This document shows, one piece after another, positions 10,636-22,231 of a stretch of DNA of 64,000 bases (within the stretch, counting starts at the first letter, position 1; every line of letters starts with the position of its first letter). The notes under the pieces are model-generated. The model was not told the origin of the DNA and ran no database searches. It saw only the letters and a program-made list of their open reading frames with translations. The stretch covers positions 142,191,686-142,255,685 of the forward strand of contig CAXKWD010000005.1 in assembly GCA_964059195.1 (NCBI GenBank), given 5' to 3'. Origin of the DNA: Ectobius pallidus (lineage: Eukaryota > Arthropoda > Insecta > Blattodea > Ectobiidae). Made by a program: the position numbers and the translations under genes.

Positions 10636-11290
10636 CAAGAAACAAACCCTTCTAGGAGAAAAGAAATTAGGGTATCAACATTACCCATACAATTGACCCT
10701 TAATATTGAACATGGTTTTTAAAACAGAATCTTTAGTCGGGGAAGAGAAATCAAAATACCAAAGTACCAGAAGAATGGAGTGTTCTCGATATAACTGCAT
10801 AACTTTTAAATATGAAGAAATTAATTGGTATTAGTGCTGTGTGACTTGTTAGCTAAAGAAGCTTCTGGTTTGTGCGAAAAAAAAAAAAAAAGGCCTGACT
10901 TTCCACATACTGCTCGCATATATCTCTTCCGCCACCTTTCCTTTCTACGATGCAAAGTGACGTGGCATCGAGGTTAAAACGACAGTAGAGATCTGAATGG
11001 CAACAGTCAAGTGCCACTTCTGTGTGTCAGAAGCCACCGCGCCCTCATTGAACCGGAGAATGACTCAGGCTTAAATGAAGTGAGTGCCGGAGAAAATGGC
11101 AAGGCGTGAGCCGTTCATAAGGAAATCCTTTTAATAACAGCAACTTTACAAACGAGGATATCTCATTTTGGAGGAGAAACCCAGTACAAAATGCTTTCTC
11201 CTTCACGAGTGTCCAGGCTTGGGCTTACCCTTCTTCTTTCTCTCTTTCCTCCTTCTCCTACTCCTCCTCTTACTTATTTTTCAAACAGAA
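10636..11290. other. Intergenic, no recognised feature
   Basis: No supported feature. A pyrimidine-rich run at about 11226-11282 (TTCTTCTTT, CTCCTTCTCC) is low complexity and produces overlapping spurious frames at 11168-11469. Confidence 0.5.
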
Positions 11291-11295
11291 CAAGG

Positions 11296-11450
11296 TGCCT
11301 ATGGTTTCAGCATTGTGGACCCTCATTCGAGAAATCATCAGTTCAAATCCCGTGGCCGGTCAAAAAAGTTTTCGAGAATTTTTCCATTTGCAGAGGGGAA
11401 TGCCGGATTGGAATTTATTTAGCACTAAAAATATATTCGAATGACTTACC
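11296..11450 (+). repeat. tRNA-derived SINE-like repeat, family S3 copy 1
   Basis: A box-B-like CAGTTCAAATCCCGTGG is followed by GGGGAATGCCGGATTGG. The copy at 27618-27800 has the same layout, with AGGTTCAAATCCC and then GGGAAATGCCGAATTGG. The box A region is poorly conserved. Confidence 0.5.
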
Positions 11451-11502
11451 GATGTCGAAAGGCCTATAAACACGAAAAGGCTTTTATTTTATATTATCAT
11501 TA

Positions 11503-11536
11503 ATAGGTATTATTATTATCATTATTATTATTATTG
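11503..11536. repeat. ATT trinucleotide microsatellite
   Basis: Near-perfect ATT repeats with one C interruption. Confidence 0.8.
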
Positions 11537-12029
11537 AGTATAAAGATTCAAGTAAAATGCGATTTTCTTTTTCTCTTAGGATAAATAATTTTTAATTGGG
11601 GTGGCGGATCCCCCCCCCCCCCGGTAGGTGTAGTTCTATGGTTTAAACTTGCGCCATCGCAAATGTGAACCTTGTATTTATTTACTTCCTATATTTGAAG
11701 TAAAAAGGCAATTTACATTCCAACATCCGAAATTTAAACTAACTTACAGGAAATAAAAATGAAATATTGCTTCCATGAATTAAACACCTCATTCACTGCT
11801 AGAATTATACTGAAATTAACACCACACGTGTTTTTGTCATCCGTATGTAATTTTAGTAGCTTATAATAAGCTAATTGTTTATTTACTGCCTGTGGAATAA
11901 TATTCCTATTACCAATAGGACTTTTTCAGAAAGATCATACAAAGGAGAATACTTCCTTCTTTGTGGAGTATAAGTTCCCAGTATAATATTACACCAGTTA
12001 GGCTTTAGTTCTCTTGTGGAACAATGCCT

Positions 12030-12287
12030 ATCATCCGATCGCTACGTCAGCGAGCTGATTGCAGGGTTGATGTCACATGGTCAATATGTCAGATCCCAAG
12101 GCCGTAATTGTGGTTTTCGTGACCAGTATCGCTACTTCTTTATCAAGTACTTTTTCATTTTTTCTTCACAATTCTGAGTACACCAATTTCCAGTCTCCCT
12201 AAATCAGAAAAACCCGAGGAGGTTCTGGTGATCGAACCCGGGCTTGCGGATCCCTAGTCAGCAACTCTAACCACTGGAGTACATAAG
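12030..12287 (-). repeat. tRNA-derived SINE, family S1 copy 2
   Basis: Minus-strand box B lies within GATCGAACCCGGG (as printed on plus, about 12230-12242), and the box A side is within CAACTCTAACCACTGG. The body matches 6236-6487 through TTGTGGTTTTCGTGACC and TTCTTTATCAAG. It is diverged and lacks an intact tRNA fold. Confidence 0.65.
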
Positions 12288-13256
12288 CTAACAGACGATT
12301 AATTTAATTTCTATTGAACGGATATTCTACTAGCTACATGTTTTCAAAATCATTTCTAAGACTATTGGCAGAGAATATAATGATGTTAAGATTATGTGTC
12401 GAACGTTTTCTGCCATTGGGTTTAATTTCTTTTGTTAGATTGAACGTCGATTTGAAAGGGCAGACTTACCACTAGGAAAATTCCCGGCACCGAAATAAGG
12501 TATTACGAGGCTTCGATTTCAAAACTAGATGTAGGAGCCACAGCTGAAGCCAACTTTTTGTTCCGTTATCAACTTAAAACGTTGAGGGTGAAATTTAATT
12601 CTTTCATAAATGGTATGATTTAAGAGCGGGAGGCTTACAGCTGAATCCTATTTTTCCTATAACGTTATCTCTTTAACCAGAGTGATTCTATAGTTCATTT
12701 TCTTCAGATTCTCTTTTTTGGGTTTGTGACACGAGAAGCATATTCAACGACTGATTTGAGAGCGCTAGGTAATTCATATGTCGTGAAATGTAACAAACAT
12801 ACATTCCACTACTGTTGCACAGTATTTAACACCGCTTTCACACATTCCTTGAACAGTGAAACTTTCGTAGGTATGAAGGCTATGCTAATTGGCAGTGATA
12901 CGGAAACTATTCATAGCTCAGTGCCCATAGATAAGATTCACTGCTTATTTATATGTAGGTCTCTCGGCAAACGCTTTACCGATAAGAAAGAATGTCATAA
13001 TTCACTACTCAACATAACATTTTCACTGTTAACTTCGATTTCCAGGCTGTTATTTTCATCTTCATTATACATTCAAACAAGTGTTGTAAGTAGCTTTAAC
13101 TTTACAACATTGCTCATAATTTCATGCCCTTCATTGTCTGAACATTAACATGTCATTGAATATGAGGAGTCTATTAGCAAACCCGGCAATCTCCATTCAG
13201 ATAAAAGATAGACATGCTAACTTCTAATGAAAGTTTAATACATATCCTGTTACATA
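12288..13256. other. Intergenic, no recognised feature
   Basis: A 140-codon frame at 12726-13148 is among the longer ones in the window, but it has no recognisable domain and is flanked by non-coding sequence. I do not call it a gene. Confidence 0.4.
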
Positions 13257-13264
13257 TTTAGTGT

Positions 13265-13605
13265 CAGTGGCGTATCCAGAATATCATTTCGGGGAGGGTC
13301 GAAAGTTCCGGGAGGTTTGGGGGCTCACCCCCGGAAAATTTTTAAATATTGAACTAATGATCATCAAATTTTACGCTATTTTAGCACGTAAAAACTGGTT
13401 AGAAAATTTGTTTACTGTACTCTGAGACATGCCTATTACTATTACTATTTATAAGAAAAGTTAAATAACACGTGGAACAGTGGAAATAATAGGCCCACAT
13501 TTACAAGTTCAGTATTTTGTTATTAAATAAAATAATTAAATATTTGACAAAATAGAGCTTAATTGACTTACCCCCTGGACCCCCCTTCCCTTCCCAATGC
13601 CACTG
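13265..13605. mobile_element. hAT-like MITE with perfect 8-bp target duplication
   Basis: The left end CAGTGGCGTATCCAG and the right end CCCAATGCCACTG share the CAGTGGC terminus. The flanking 8-mers are identical, TTTAGTGT at 13257-13264 and at 13606-13613, which proves the boundaries. The interior has GGGGGCTCACCCCCGG and a CCCCCTGGACCCCCC segment, like the G/C-rich subterminal parts of family A at 231-739. At 341 bases it has no coding capacity. Confidence 0.88.
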
Positions 13606-13613
13606 TTTAGTGT

Positions 13614-14254
13614 ATGTGTTACAAATCAGACTTCCCACATAAGGGACGAATTCAGATATGGGACACATACAGTAAATACGAATACCAGGAAATGCATTCA
13701 ACTTTCTTTAGAAGTTATCATTTCTATCTTTTATCAAAATGGAGATTGCCGGGATTGATAATAGACCCCTCATGTGTTCCTTGTTAGCTATGAGGAAAGA
13801 AACTAGACTGACTGACTGACTCGTTCCTGTAACCCCTATGGTGAGGCAGAGGGCTTCCAAGTGGAGATTTCATTACCTATACTAATTTTGTTACGCTTAT
13901 TTTTAGAGAGAGGGCAGAGGAACAGGTGGTAAGCCCATCCCCTCTCAGTCAGAAGGGAACATTGTGTTTTTTTACCATACCTTAATACGCTTATTACGTG
14001 TGAGATAACGATATCAAAATGATACTCATTTCGAAACTGATCTTCATCATGACATCGACTATTATCGAACACGGAATGATCTTGTGACCTTGAGAGTACC
14101 AGCTGAAAACTGCGTAATAAATAGCCTGTATTTAAGGAATTCCTTTCATGTTATCAAAATCCGATGCAAGATCAGAGCTGAGGGGAACCTTTACTGGTAG
14201 TAGTCCTTCTTCAAATACAAGCTTTAAAAAAAGTGTGCGTGGAACGCCACGCGA
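13614..14254. other. Intergenic, no recognised feature
   Basis: No supported feature. A short ACTG repeat is at about 13808-13822. The minus-strand frame at 13836-14072 is not recognisable. Confidence 0.5.
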
Positions 14255-14825
14255 CAGAAGTGAAAATTATTTTAATTTTTTGATTTTTTCAATTTTGAAT
14301 TATTGGATTTTTTCAATTTTGGATTGTTAGACTCTTTTAACGTTGGGGTTTTGGACATATTTAATTTTGGAATTTCTGATTTTTTAAACTTTTGATCTTT
14401 TAAAGTTTTTAATTTTGGAATTTTAAATTTTAAATTTTGTTTTTTTTTTAATTTTTAGATTTTTTATTTCTTTTATTTTTTGGATTTTTTTTTTAAATTT
14501 TGGATTGTTGATGTTTTAATTTTGGATTTTTTTAATTTTGGATTTTCGTTTTTTTAATTTTGGATTTTTGGATTTTTAAATTTAAATTTTTAATTTTTAA
14601 ATTTTGGATTTTTTAAATTTTGTATCTTGAAGTGTTTTAGTTTTTGAATTTTGGATTTTTGAAATTTGAATTTTTAAATTTTTAGATTTTTAAATTTTAG
14701 ATTGGATTTTTTAATTTTGGTTTTTTTATTTTTTTTTATTCTTTATTTTTGGATTTTTAAATTTTAGATTTTTAATTTTTAATTTTTAGATTTTTTAATT
14801 TTGGATTTCTAATATTTTGGAAAGC
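14255..14825. repeat. Strongly C-depleted, T-rich degenerate minisatellite
   Basis: About 570 bases are built from variable units such as AATTTTGGATTTTT. The plus strand is dominated by T with A and G and almost no C. Unit length varies, so it is a degenerate tandem array rather than a clean satellite. Confidence 0.8.
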
Positions 14826-16088
14826 TTAATCACTGAGTAGATTGTTTTCTGTGCAGTCCATTCCGTCGTAGCCCCACTAATTTCGTGATGATTTTGTTCG
14901 TAACGCAAGTTTGGGTTAGCTCTCGATTTACTCTTAGCGCGGCTAAAGAAGTTTCACCTTAAAAAAAACAGTAAATAAGTTAAAAAAAATGCGTAGTAGA
15001 AATAAAAGTGACAATTTGCTGAAGCACAAAACTCTAAAAGGATCGACCGCTCTTCCAAAGAAGTAGCATAACATTATACTACAAGTAGTTTAATTCACAC
15101 CTTTGGTCGTAACTTCAGGCCACTCGTTGACGGAAAATAAACACGTCATTCACTGTCATTCTTTGTGATCCATAAGTTATGCAAAGAAAGGAAGTGAAAG
15201 CTCTAACAGCAGTGTTCCACGAGGGAAGATCCAAGAGGATTTTGTCTGAATGTAGATTTTCATAAAGCAATTATACCACAGTATTCTCCATAATTACAAT
15301 TTCTTCAGTTTTGAAACAGTAATTTATAAGCTGAATGAAGAGGCGGACCGAGAAAGTAAATAACATTACGGAGAGCAAGACTCAACTAATCAATGTTTTA
15401 TTAAATTACTTTTTTCCAGAACGCACAGGATGCTGAGAAAAGGATGCTACATAAAAGGAAAATACTTTGTTCATAATATATGTCATTACCAGGGTAGCTT
15501 CTATTGCGTTTTGTAGCGCTCAAACCACTTTTCTGATTAAACGAATGCGGGAGTTATATTTAGTAAACATTTATTCTGTTACAGTGCGGAAACTGAGAGT
15601 TAGAAACATTGGTGTCATTTTTTGCACTACAAAATAGAATACAATATGCAGTATTTATTTTACAATACGAAAGCCTCGCCAACTAAAGATTTTGGTGGGT
15701 TTACTTAAACTTTTAAGGACAATATTGGGTTGAATTATCATTTTCGTAATTTCTGAAAGTACGAATGATGAAGATGTGCCAACAGTATTTGTGAAACCAA
15801 TTCTAAAGAAGTTTCAGATTCCCAGACTGTAACATAATAAAACAGTCATTTATACATAACGCGTGCACAACATTGATAACGTTTTTTACTGCGGAATTTA
15901 CTTGTGGACTATTTTTTTTTCTTTCTTACGAATGCCATATGTACTGACCATAGATAAGAGAATTATTGTGTTCCATCCTGAAATTCAATGGAGTTTTCAC
16001 TTTACGTATTGTTGGATTCTTAAACAAAAAATACATAGATATATAAGCTTTCATGAACCACAGATTATTGTCTCTGTTGGACATTACA
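14826..16088. other. Intergenic, no recognised feature
   Basis: No supported gene. The 79-codon frame at 15863-16102 lacks recognisable features. Confidence 0.5.
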
Positions 16089-16113
16089 TGAGAATATTAT
16101 AGGAGAAAAATTC

Positions 16114-16186
16114 CTCCGACACTGGGACTTGAACCCAGGACCTTTGGCTATTCGCGCCAATGCTCTACCAACTGAGCTAAGCCGGA
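16114..16186 (-). tRNA. tRNA-like sequence (pseudo-tRNA), left arm
   Basis: The minus strand folds into a cloverleaf: D-stem GCTC/GAGC, anticodon stem TTGGC/GCCAA with loop GCGAATA, and T-arm CTGGG with TTCAAGT and CCCAG. The formal anticodon would be GAA, but position 33 is C instead of the near-universal T. It is embedded in a repeat, so it is probably a tRNA-derived repeat head and not a translation tRNA. Confidence 0.5.
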
Positions 16187-16482
16187 GTTCAATCCTCAGC
16201 GCCGGATGGAACCTCTCTCCTATGACTGATTGCCCTAATGGTCTACCTCACAGACAGACAAGTTATGTCATATGCAGTACTGTGAGGCACACTGTGGTTC
16301 ATGAAAGCTTATATATCTATCTAGAATGTCAACTGTACAATAACAGTGGGAGCCCGGTCACAAAAATCACTAATTAGTGTGCCTCACAGTACTGCATATG
16401 ACATAACTTGTCTGTCTGTGAGGTAGACCATTAGGGCAATCAGTCATAGGAGAGAGGTTCCATCCGGCGCTGTGGATTGTAC

Positions 16483-16555
16483 TCCGGCTTAGCTCAGTTG
16501 GTAGAGCATTGGCGCGAATAGCCAAAGGTCCTGGGTTCAAGTCGCAGTGTCGGAG
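16483..16555 (+). tRNA. tRNA-like sequence (pseudo-tRNA), right arm
   Basis: This is the inverted partner of 16114-16186 with the same cloverleaf. The acceptor stem pairs TCCGGCT with TGTCGGA imperfectly. A single change breaks one T-stem pair (CGCAG instead of CCCAG). Boxes A and B for pol III look intact. Confidence 0.5.
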
Positions 16556-16652
16556 GAATTTTTCTCCTATAATATTCTCAAAAAATACATACTTCGGAGG
16601 CATGTCTCTATGTACAGTATGTGTGTCTGTGAACAGCAAAGCTCAAAAACGA

Positions 16653-16653
<1 letters not shown>

Positions 16654-16714
<61 letters not shown>
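16654..16714. repeat. AT dinucleotide microsatellite
   Basis: About 60 bases of uninterrupted AT repeat. It creates the isoleucine-tyrosine runs in two overlapping spurious frames. Confidence 0.95.
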
Positions 16715-16718
<4 letters not shown>

Positions 16719-17004
16719 AACAGTTTTCTTTATTTTGGTTCAATATCTTCCGTGGATTTTACACGAAGCATGGCAATGGCTGTTTGTTTCATAATGTTAT
16801 TAACATTTTGCATGACGGAGCATTTTTCGCTATTTTTTCAAACGGTTATAATGAGCCTGTTTTGCATGAACCATTAGTTAACCATTCCTGATTGTGGATT
16901 CGGAAATTGACTAGTACCACTATTAAAAGGAGCACCAGATATGGCCTTCCCCCAAAAAGTATTCCACGTAAAGCAAAATTAGATTCTCTTAAACAAGAGG
17001 ACAT

Positions 17005-17645
17005 CACAGTATAGTATAACAGTAGCGAAGCTCTAATGAAAGGAAAATGCATCCTTTTGACAGATCGGTGCGACACTAGCACCCCAAGCGGCCGGCAAGA
17101 TTGAACTAGCAAACAGCCATTTTTAGCATTGGAAAGATACGAATATATGGCTGTATTTCTTCTTATTTTTAAAATTACTAGAACGAGATTATTACCGGAA
17201 AGGCATACTGGTGAACTCACCAAATCATAGACTTTATGGTAATATAAAGAAGTTGTAGTTTCAAGATCGATGACATTGTATATCTTATAAAGTATCAGAC
17301 CGGTTTCCCGATGTGGTCTAGTATGGATGCAAGCGTGATAATCACAAATTGGCAATTTAATTTAACAAATAACTGTTTTTGCTTACCTCTCAGGATCTTT
17401 AGGGAACCTGAAGAAAGATAAATCGAGAGATTCCTTTGGTTCCTTTGGCTGTTGGTGCAGTTTATAGCACTACAAGCATTTCCATAAAATATTGTTGACA
17501 TTTTTCCACTGCCTTCTAGATTGTGCATTTTTCATAAGAAACAATGTAACAGATTGTGTTATCTCTCGCTCACCGCTACGAGAGCTGCAGTCGCGCCGGT
17601 TGAAAAAAACTGTATGGAGCTTCGCTACTGTTATACTATACTGTG
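17005..17645. mobile_element. DNA transposon, perfect 29-bp terminal inverted repeats, 7-bp target duplication
   Basis: The first 29 bases (17005-17033, starting CACAGTATAGTATAACAG) are the exact reverse complement of the last 29 (17617-17645). The flanks carry an identical 7-mer AGGACAT at 16998-17004 and 17646-17652. The 641-base interior has minus-strand frames at 16846-17355, 17295-17528 and 17470-17652 without recognisable transposase motifs, and they cross the element ends. It is a non-autonomous element. The superfamily is not assigned; a 7-bp duplication with CA...TG ends is compatible with several. Confidence 0.85.
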
Positions 17646-17652
17646 AGGACAT

Positions 17653-18879
17653 CCAAGGTTTATAAAGCTACTACATCAAATGAAAGCATCAATTTTATTT
17701 AACCCTTACAGACCTAACATGTATAGATTTATATAACCAATCATCAAGTAATATTATCAGTGGGCCCTAAGTTTAAAATCATTGGTGAAAATTTCAGTAG
17801 AATAGCTGGTTTGTGTGAATGACAATCTTAACGTACTCATTAAAATCCTCATATTTTACAATAAAATATAACTTCGTTAAACTTAAAACTTCTGGTTTTA
17901 CACAATTTTTTAGAGGACGCATTTATACGTCAGTAGCAGTGAAAAGGTTAAAACATATTTTCGTACAAATTCGCTGAAATATGATCCTAATATAGCTCGT
18001 ATCCGAGTTTCTACACTAGGTTTTTATGTTTTATTTTATAATGTTAAATAAAAGCGCTCTGTACTTTTCACATTTTCTATAGGTTGCATGGTTTTCAGTA
18101 TGCGCTATTTTAGTTTATTCTGTGTCATACGGTATTTGGTAATCGGATGTTGCAAAACAAAATAATCAGCTCACTACAAAAGCTAACACGATAAATTAAA
18201 AACCTGTAGCGGTGTTATACAGGTGACGTTTCATGGATTAAAGTAAGTTTACAGGATTTAAAAAATTCAGGATCTAAATTAATATGCTATTACTGTACAT
18301 TTACTAATTTGAGTATGGCATAATATTTATTACCACCTTTTCATAATATAATACTTCTCTTATCAGCTTAACTTTTTAAGATACGTAACAATATTCGAGA
18401 TATAATATTTTAAATTAAAACTATCCTACAGGTTACTTCAAAAGTAGTGACTTTTTGAAAATAAAACCTATAATAAATTGATCGTGTATGTTTTTTTGTA
18501 AATAGACCTAAAGGTTTTCTTGACCCCAAGGACATACGCCATCTAAATCCAAAGGCTTCACTAGGAATCGAACACTATCTTTTTGGTCAGTACACAATGA
18601 CGCGAATAATAGGTTTGTGTACAGGTAGGGAAAAAAAGCGGACCGACTCTTGTAGCTGATTTCAGAGCCTTGTTCACACCAGTGTCCATGCGTATTCCTT
18701 AGACCTGCAGTTGGACATAAGTGATACGTAAATAAATGTAAGAGATGTAACGGAAACGTTTGTTTTCACAAACAATGCAAACTACGTGAAATTATTTCTC
18801 AATTCAAGCAATTTATCGCCTGTAGTCTCCTTGTCAATCACTTGTTTCATAACAGACTCTCAACGAACGTTGGTTGATA
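17653..18879. other. Intergenic, no recognised feature
   Basis: AT-rich, no supported gene or repeat boundary. Confidence 0.5.
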
Positions 18880-18955
18880 AGCGATTCCGTAGCACAATGA
18901 CAGCACATTTGTCTGATAAGTAACACGTTCTCGGCTCGAATCCTGCCAAGGTAGA
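18880..18955 (+). repeat. tRNA-derived SINE head, weak
   Basis: A box-A-like CGTAGCACAATGACAGCAC and a box-B-like CGGCTCGAATCC are spaced as in a tRNA. No body or second copy was identified in the window. Confidence 0.35.
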
Positions 18956-20059
18956 TTTTTTTGTATCCTTGAAGCACATTGTTTTCCCACTACTTTTCTA
19001 TTGCCGCAATATTTAACTACCTAATTAACGGATTATTCCCAGAAAATTAATTTTACTAGCTTATTTTCTAATGGGTTTCGAAATGGGCTAAGTCAACAGT
19101 CGACACTAGAAACAATTTCAGTACATTCCCTGCTATCCTGTGAATGCCGCTAAGCATGCGCAGCGGCTCATATCGGCAACTTAGATATTTTAGTAGGTTC
19201 GCTTTTTTTCCCTTACCTGTACCTGTGCATCGAGATTTGAAAAAAACTAATATATTTTTATTCTGTTTCCAGGTATGTACGGGAGAAGGAAAGGATAGCT
19301 TAAAAGGGTGCAGTCAGCTGTGGATAATCAAGGTAGGCCTATGCAGTTTATTGCTTCAGTTAAGCCGTTTAGTAGAAGACTATCGTCTCTACAGTGTAGA
19401 GCCGGAACGAATATGGGTGGCGGTTTACTTCACCGATGATAATTAATTAATTGTATAGGAGATAAAACAGTTAACTGTTATTTGGACACTTAATAATATT
19501 GATTAAAAAGGGAGAGGTGAAACTACGAGAAAGAAAGAAAGAAAGAATAATATTGATTATATTTGCAGTTATCTGGATTTTTGTGTCGATTAACAATAGA
19601 TGAACAAATTATTTATACTTAATTCTCTCCTCCTAGGTCTATGTACTGTACGCTTCTCTGTGTCCGTCACATGGACAATACAATACCACATACCCAGGCC
19701 CCAAAAGCAGCCATACGCTCATCCATACGTTATAAAAGCGACGGTTCTTTAAAGAACCTTCTAGCCCTGGAATAGATTACCCTGGTTGTTTATTTACCAA
19801 CAACTCACAACAGTTCTTTGGATAAATAATACAAATAATTGGATAATTGATTAAACTGAAGTCATTTTCCAGTTATCTGGTTAACTGTAAGCTTGTTAAT
19901 TGGATAAAAGAAAATTATTATTTAAGCAATTATTTTCTCAATTAACAAATTAATTTTGCATATTTCCAACTCTATAGTGCATACAGCGCTAGCCTTCTAT
20001 CCCGTTTGCTCCCAGAGTTGTCGTCTCAAAACTAATGTAAGTTATAAAAACAAAAGTGT
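18956..20059. other. Intergenic, with a possible SINE S2 tail at 19507-19548
   Basis: AAAAGGGAGAGGTGAAACTA followed by GAAA repeats at 19507-19548 resembles the 3' end of the S2 SINE at 29744-30180 (AAAAGGGAGTGGTGAAACTA). The 100-codon frame at 19144-19446 is not recognisable. Confidence 0.4.
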
Positions 20060-20468
20060 AGTACAAATAGCAAAATGTTTTAAGTAAAATGTGAGAATTT
20101 TTATGCTATTAGAATGGTCATTTACGGAAATAGCTAATGCATTGAAATTTTCTTGATCCATTTCAAACTTAGTGCCTACTGATGATTTTACTTGATGAAT
20201 GCTTTATATAGTTAAGAACGTGCATTAGCATTATTTGAATTCTGGTGTAGGCCTACTGATCACTATCCTTATTTTTGTGAGAGAAGATAGATTTTTAATT
20301 TTACTAAATTTTATGGAAATGGAAACTGAGAAAATGAATGATTAAAGTTTGCATGCATTGGAAGTTGAAAGTACTCAGTACTTAAATTATGGCTCCAGCA
20401 ACACCTTTCCGTGCGCTTAAACAGCTTAAAATTGTACAGAGTTACTCTTTAGGGCATGCTGGATTTAA

Positions 20469-20506
<38 letters not shown>

Positions 20507-20600
20507 TAATCATAAAAATTAAAACTTAGCTTTTTTTACCAAATCGGTTCAACCAACACTTCTGACATCTCTTAATGGAGGAAATATAGATGATGATGAT
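20060..20600 (+). repeat. Dispersed repeat, family N3, with AAT microsatellite
   Basis: AAAATGTGAGAATTTTTAT near 20087 recurs at 51637. GATTAAAGTTTGCATG near 20341 recurs at 9346. CAACACTTCTG near 20552 also recurs in the 9.4 kb copy. An AAT array occupies about 20470-20502. Ends are not defined. Confidence 0.5.
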
Positions 20601-21589
20601 GATAATAATAATAATAACAATAATATTTTTTATTCATCCTTTACATCATATACATGTACAGTGTTCAAATGATGTTGGACACGTTAGATCTTACATTATT
20701 ATCTAGCCTATAAAATAAATAAATAAATAAATAAATAAAAGAAAGAAACATGGACTGCATACATGGATTATATGCAAATGTTGCAGACATTCACTATCAA
20801 CTATCAGCTATCAACTGTTACTCAAATGAAGTGAGTAATTTGGCAGGCGGTTGTCTTTATCCAGTCCTCAAAACAGAGCCGCTCACTCGGAGCTCGCTGG
20901 AACCAAAGAAGCAACTGTTTTAATAATTACAGCAGCCATTGTTCTGCTCAGACAAAGGTAAGATGTATGAAAAGGTACAATCTGCTTCACTTAATGCTTT
21001 CGATTGTGTCAATTCAGCTTCTCATTCACACTTCGGTTGAAACAGTTCTCTTGAATTAGTCTACCTTATTTTCCATGTTGGTATTGTAATATAATTATCT
21101 CACTATTTTAGTTTACAATATCACATTATTTAATCTTGCCTATTCAATTCTTCTTCCGGATTTACAGGATTTCTCCCAAAGTTTCCCCCTTCAAAATCCC
21201 CTTCATCTTAAGATCAACAGAAGTTTTCAAGTAGTGTTGTGCTTTCTAGAAGGCGAAACAAATAGTTGGAAAACATAAACAAGTCAAACCTACGACTTTC
21301 GCTTTTTCAGGTACAGCAATCTGCAACTGCAGTCTCGTATCTCAAGACAGAATAATAAATAGTATTCCAGGCCATGGATAAATGAAAATTTCTGTAGTAA
21401 TGTGACACCACTTCGGAATGTAATAAAGTAATTTTCGAGAACATCGATCATTGTGGATCAACTGATAGCCTAGAGTAATAATATAAATACAAATCATAAT
21501 AATAATAGTAATGATGTTACTTAGTGTAATGGCATATGGAGTTGAAAAAACTGTTGACTGTAATGACAACAGTAATAATTATTTTCAAC
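20601..21589. other. Intergenic, with short simple repeats
   Basis: It contains a GATGAT/AATAAT run near 20590-20620 and an AAAT tetranucleotide run at about 20712-20740. No gene is supported. Confidence 0.5.
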
Positions 21590-21770
21590 ACACGGTGAAG
21601 GAACATCAACGAATAAATGGAAGAAAAAGAAAATAAATATTTGCAAAACAGTTAACCAATTATGTGAGCTCAAAAATGTAATCTTTATAACTTAAGATAT
21701 ATAGTGAAGGGACATCAACGAATAAATAGAAGAAAGAAAAAACAAGATAAATACTTCTAAAACAATTCAC
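21590..21770 (+). repeat. Imperfect direct repeat, two units about 110 bases apart
   Basis: GAACATCAACGAATAAATGG at about 21600 and GGACATCAACGAATAAATAG at about 21710 begin two similar A-rich segments. They share AGAAAGAAA-like and ATAAATA-TT parts. Confidence 0.6.
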
Positions 21771-21837
21771 CAGGAATGTAGCTTTAATGACAGCAATGTG
21801 AAAAAAATGTAATCTGTATCATATAAAGTTATTCCTC

Positions 21838-22020
21838 AGGTTCGTAAGGCGTAAGGGGTATATTCTCAGCGGATTTGTTACCGGGGTGCGTCAGTCCCCT
21901 ACCTACTTAAACCTAAAGACACATACACACACAGTCCTGAACCCGGGAAAGACATTTTTCAATACTGAAAAATCCCCGACCCGACCGAGAATCGAACCCG
22001 GGCCCAGGTGGCGGACCTGT
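21838..22020 (-). repeat. tRNA-derived SINE, separate family, minus strand
   Basis: A minus-strand box B lies in GAATCGAACCCGGGCCC (plus strand, 21989 onward). The body extends left through CACACACAGTCCTGAACCCG. The tRNA head is truncated around 22015. Confidence 0.5.
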
Positions 22021-22198
22021 GTTATATATGAAAAACTAATTAATAATCCATTCTGGAGAGCATAATCTGTTACAGCTGAAATGTTGATGACGGATTTTTT
22101 TATTATATTTAGTAAACCATGTTTGATTTATCAATATTGCAAATTAAAAAAAAGCATAAATGTGCATACGGTACAATGCATACTATTTAGACAACATA

Positions 22199-22231
<33 letters not shown>

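Larger units (their letters stand above)
16089..16580. mobile_element. Palindromic tRNA-derived element, 205-bp arms
   Basis: The left arm (16089-16293) and right arm (16376-16580) are near-perfect reverse complements of equal length around an 82-base spacer. Each arm carries a tRNA-like sequence near its outer end and a shared body with GAGGTAGACCATTAGGGCAA. Only a handful of mismatches are visible. The frames called across 16129-16639 are shadows. A related, partly collapsed copy is at 54655-54911. Confidence 0.85.

Noticed and set aside
11168..11469. Overlapping frames with leucine or proline runs
   Set aside because: Translation of a pyrimidine-rich low-complexity run continuing into a SINE.
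11595..11630. GTGGCGGATCC followed by a C run, like a hAT family A end
   Set aside because: Only one short end-like match, no partner end or target duplication.
12726..13148. 140-codon plus-strand frame
   Set aside because: No recognisable domain, AT-driven serine/leucine-rich composition, and no flanking splice or regulatory signals. Likely chance.
16509..16891. Frames with isoleucine-tyrosine repeats
   Set aside because: They are translations of the AT microsatellite at 16654-16714.
16846..17355. 169-codon minus-strand frame over the 17005-17645 element
   Set aside because: It crosses the transposon boundary and target duplication, and no transposase motif is visible. Not credible as the element's own protein.
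19262..19340. Possible micro-exon between CTGTTTCCAG and AAGGTAGG
   Set aside because: Splice-like sites occur by chance at this spacing, and the enclosed sequence has no recognisable protein.
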